Shown piece after piece: positions 63,788 through 64,000 of a stretch of 64,000 bases of DNA. Each line of letters opens with the position of its first letter. The stretch's first letter is position 1. Source of the stretch: an uncultured Faecalibacterium sp. Its GTDB lineage: Bacteria > Bacillota > Clostridia > Oscillospirales > Ruminococcaceae. The translations under genes and the position numbers were made by a program. The notes under the pieces were generated by a model. It ran no database searches. It saw only the letters and a program-made list of their open reading frames with translations, and was not told the DNA's origin. The DNA is taken from NCBI GenBank assembly GCA_934561115.1, contig CAKTFS010000003.1, positions 1-64,000 on the forward strand. The letters run 5' to 3'.

Positions 63788-63803
63788 AAAATCGTGTTAT
63801 AAC
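63775..63803 (+). promoter_or_regulatory. promoter of the hsp20 gene
   Basis: A perfect TTGACA (63775-63780), a 17-bp spacer and TATAAC (63798-63803). The -35 lies inside the CIRCE element. Confidence 0.82.
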
Positions 63804-63821
63804 AGTGGCGTGCTCAGGAGG

Positions 63822-63862
63822 AAGGGCAAAAGGAGAGCCGCAAGGCTCCCCGGAAAGCCCTT
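63822..63862 (+). promoter_or_regulatory. hairpin in the hsp20 5' leader
   Basis: AAGGGC/GCCCTT enclose GG/CC and GAGCC-GCAA-GGCTC (GNRA-type loop). It lies 63 bp before the ATG and does not cover the GGAGG at 63913. Confidence 0.55.
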
Positions 63863-63925
63863 TGCAAGGAGCTTCAAAATGTAATTTTATACCCGACCCG
63901 AACGCCGGGATTGGAGGTATGTTTT

Positions 63926-64000
63926 ATGTTTATGCCGACTGTTTTTCATGAGAACCTGTTCGATGATCTCTTTGATCCGTTCTGGAACGAGGGTGCACTG
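63926..64000 (+). CDS. Hsp20/alpha-crystallin small heat-shock protein, 5' end only
   Basis: Only the first 25 codons are in the window (MFMPTVFHENLFDDLFDPFW and on). This N-terminus, together with a CIRCE-controlled promoter and GGAGG eight bases before the ATG, matches clostridial Hsp20 chaperones, which hold unfolding proteins in the cytoplasm under stress. The gene continues past the right edge. Confidence 0.8.
   Translation, partial: MFMPTVFHENLFDDLFDPFWNEGAL

Overview
The window is a contiguous piece of a high-GC Firmicutes chromosome, most likely Faecalibacterium or a close Oscillospiraceae relative. The evidence is a low-GC-type gene complement (CIRCE/HrcA heat shock, class C sortase and LPXTG pili, PTS fructose system, GlpP antiterminator, TRAP transporter), GC-rich codon use, GGAGG-type ribosome binding sites, and many short palindromic intergenic repeats. 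The species assignment is inference.

Layout. 1-569: non-coding, hairpin-rich, with two palindromic repeats. 570-4186: fructose operon fruR-fruK-fruA behind a promoter carrying three tandem 10-bp repeats. 4403-11146: GPH-type MFS transporter, DUF1846 protein, sodium-dependent NSS transporter, adenine deaminase. 11328-25548: about 14 kb molybdenum/tungsten island, all on +: fdhD, an FMN-binding exported protein, a YdhY-like ferredoxin, a YdhV-like aldehyde-ferredoxin-oxidoreductase-family enzyme and a companion protein, then moeA, mobB, a MoeA-like protein, moaC, moaA, a MOSC-MogA fusion and modABC. 25739-30842 (-): glycerol-3-phosphate-type dehydrogenase trio with a GlpP-type conditional terminator in its leader, glpP and an M20 amidohydrolase. 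30926-33766 (-): secA. 34031-37630: CPBP protease, rpsO, pnp. 37631-38381: repeat cluster.

38382-48419 (-): sortase pilus operon, comprising a coiled-coil protein, its own signal peptidase I, a 1802-residue tip-like adhesin, a major pilin, a class C sortase and a proline-rich LPQTG protein. 48825-49564 (-): a double-glycine-leader peptide and a small InlB-repeat membrane protein. 49976-50049: tRNA-Gln. 50225-50881: HD hydrolase. 51129-56128: GntR regulator next to a TRAP transporter/HpcH aldolase operon. 56267-64000: AraC regulator, several small proteins, TraX-like and YitT-like membrane proteins, HAD phosphatase, YjbR-like protein, DUF2500 protein, and the start of a CIRCE-controlled Hsp20 gene cut by the window edge.

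The most unusual signal is non-coding: six copies of a 110-210 bp intergenic element at five sites. Its first stem covaries between copies, the loop of that stem can form a pseudoknot with the downstream flank, and it ends in a second hairpin with freely varying arms but an invariant C(UGCG)G loop. This looks like a structured RNA or a mobile hairpin element. A second palindromic repeat family and a 383-bp element bounded by 42-45 bp inverted repeats add to this layer.
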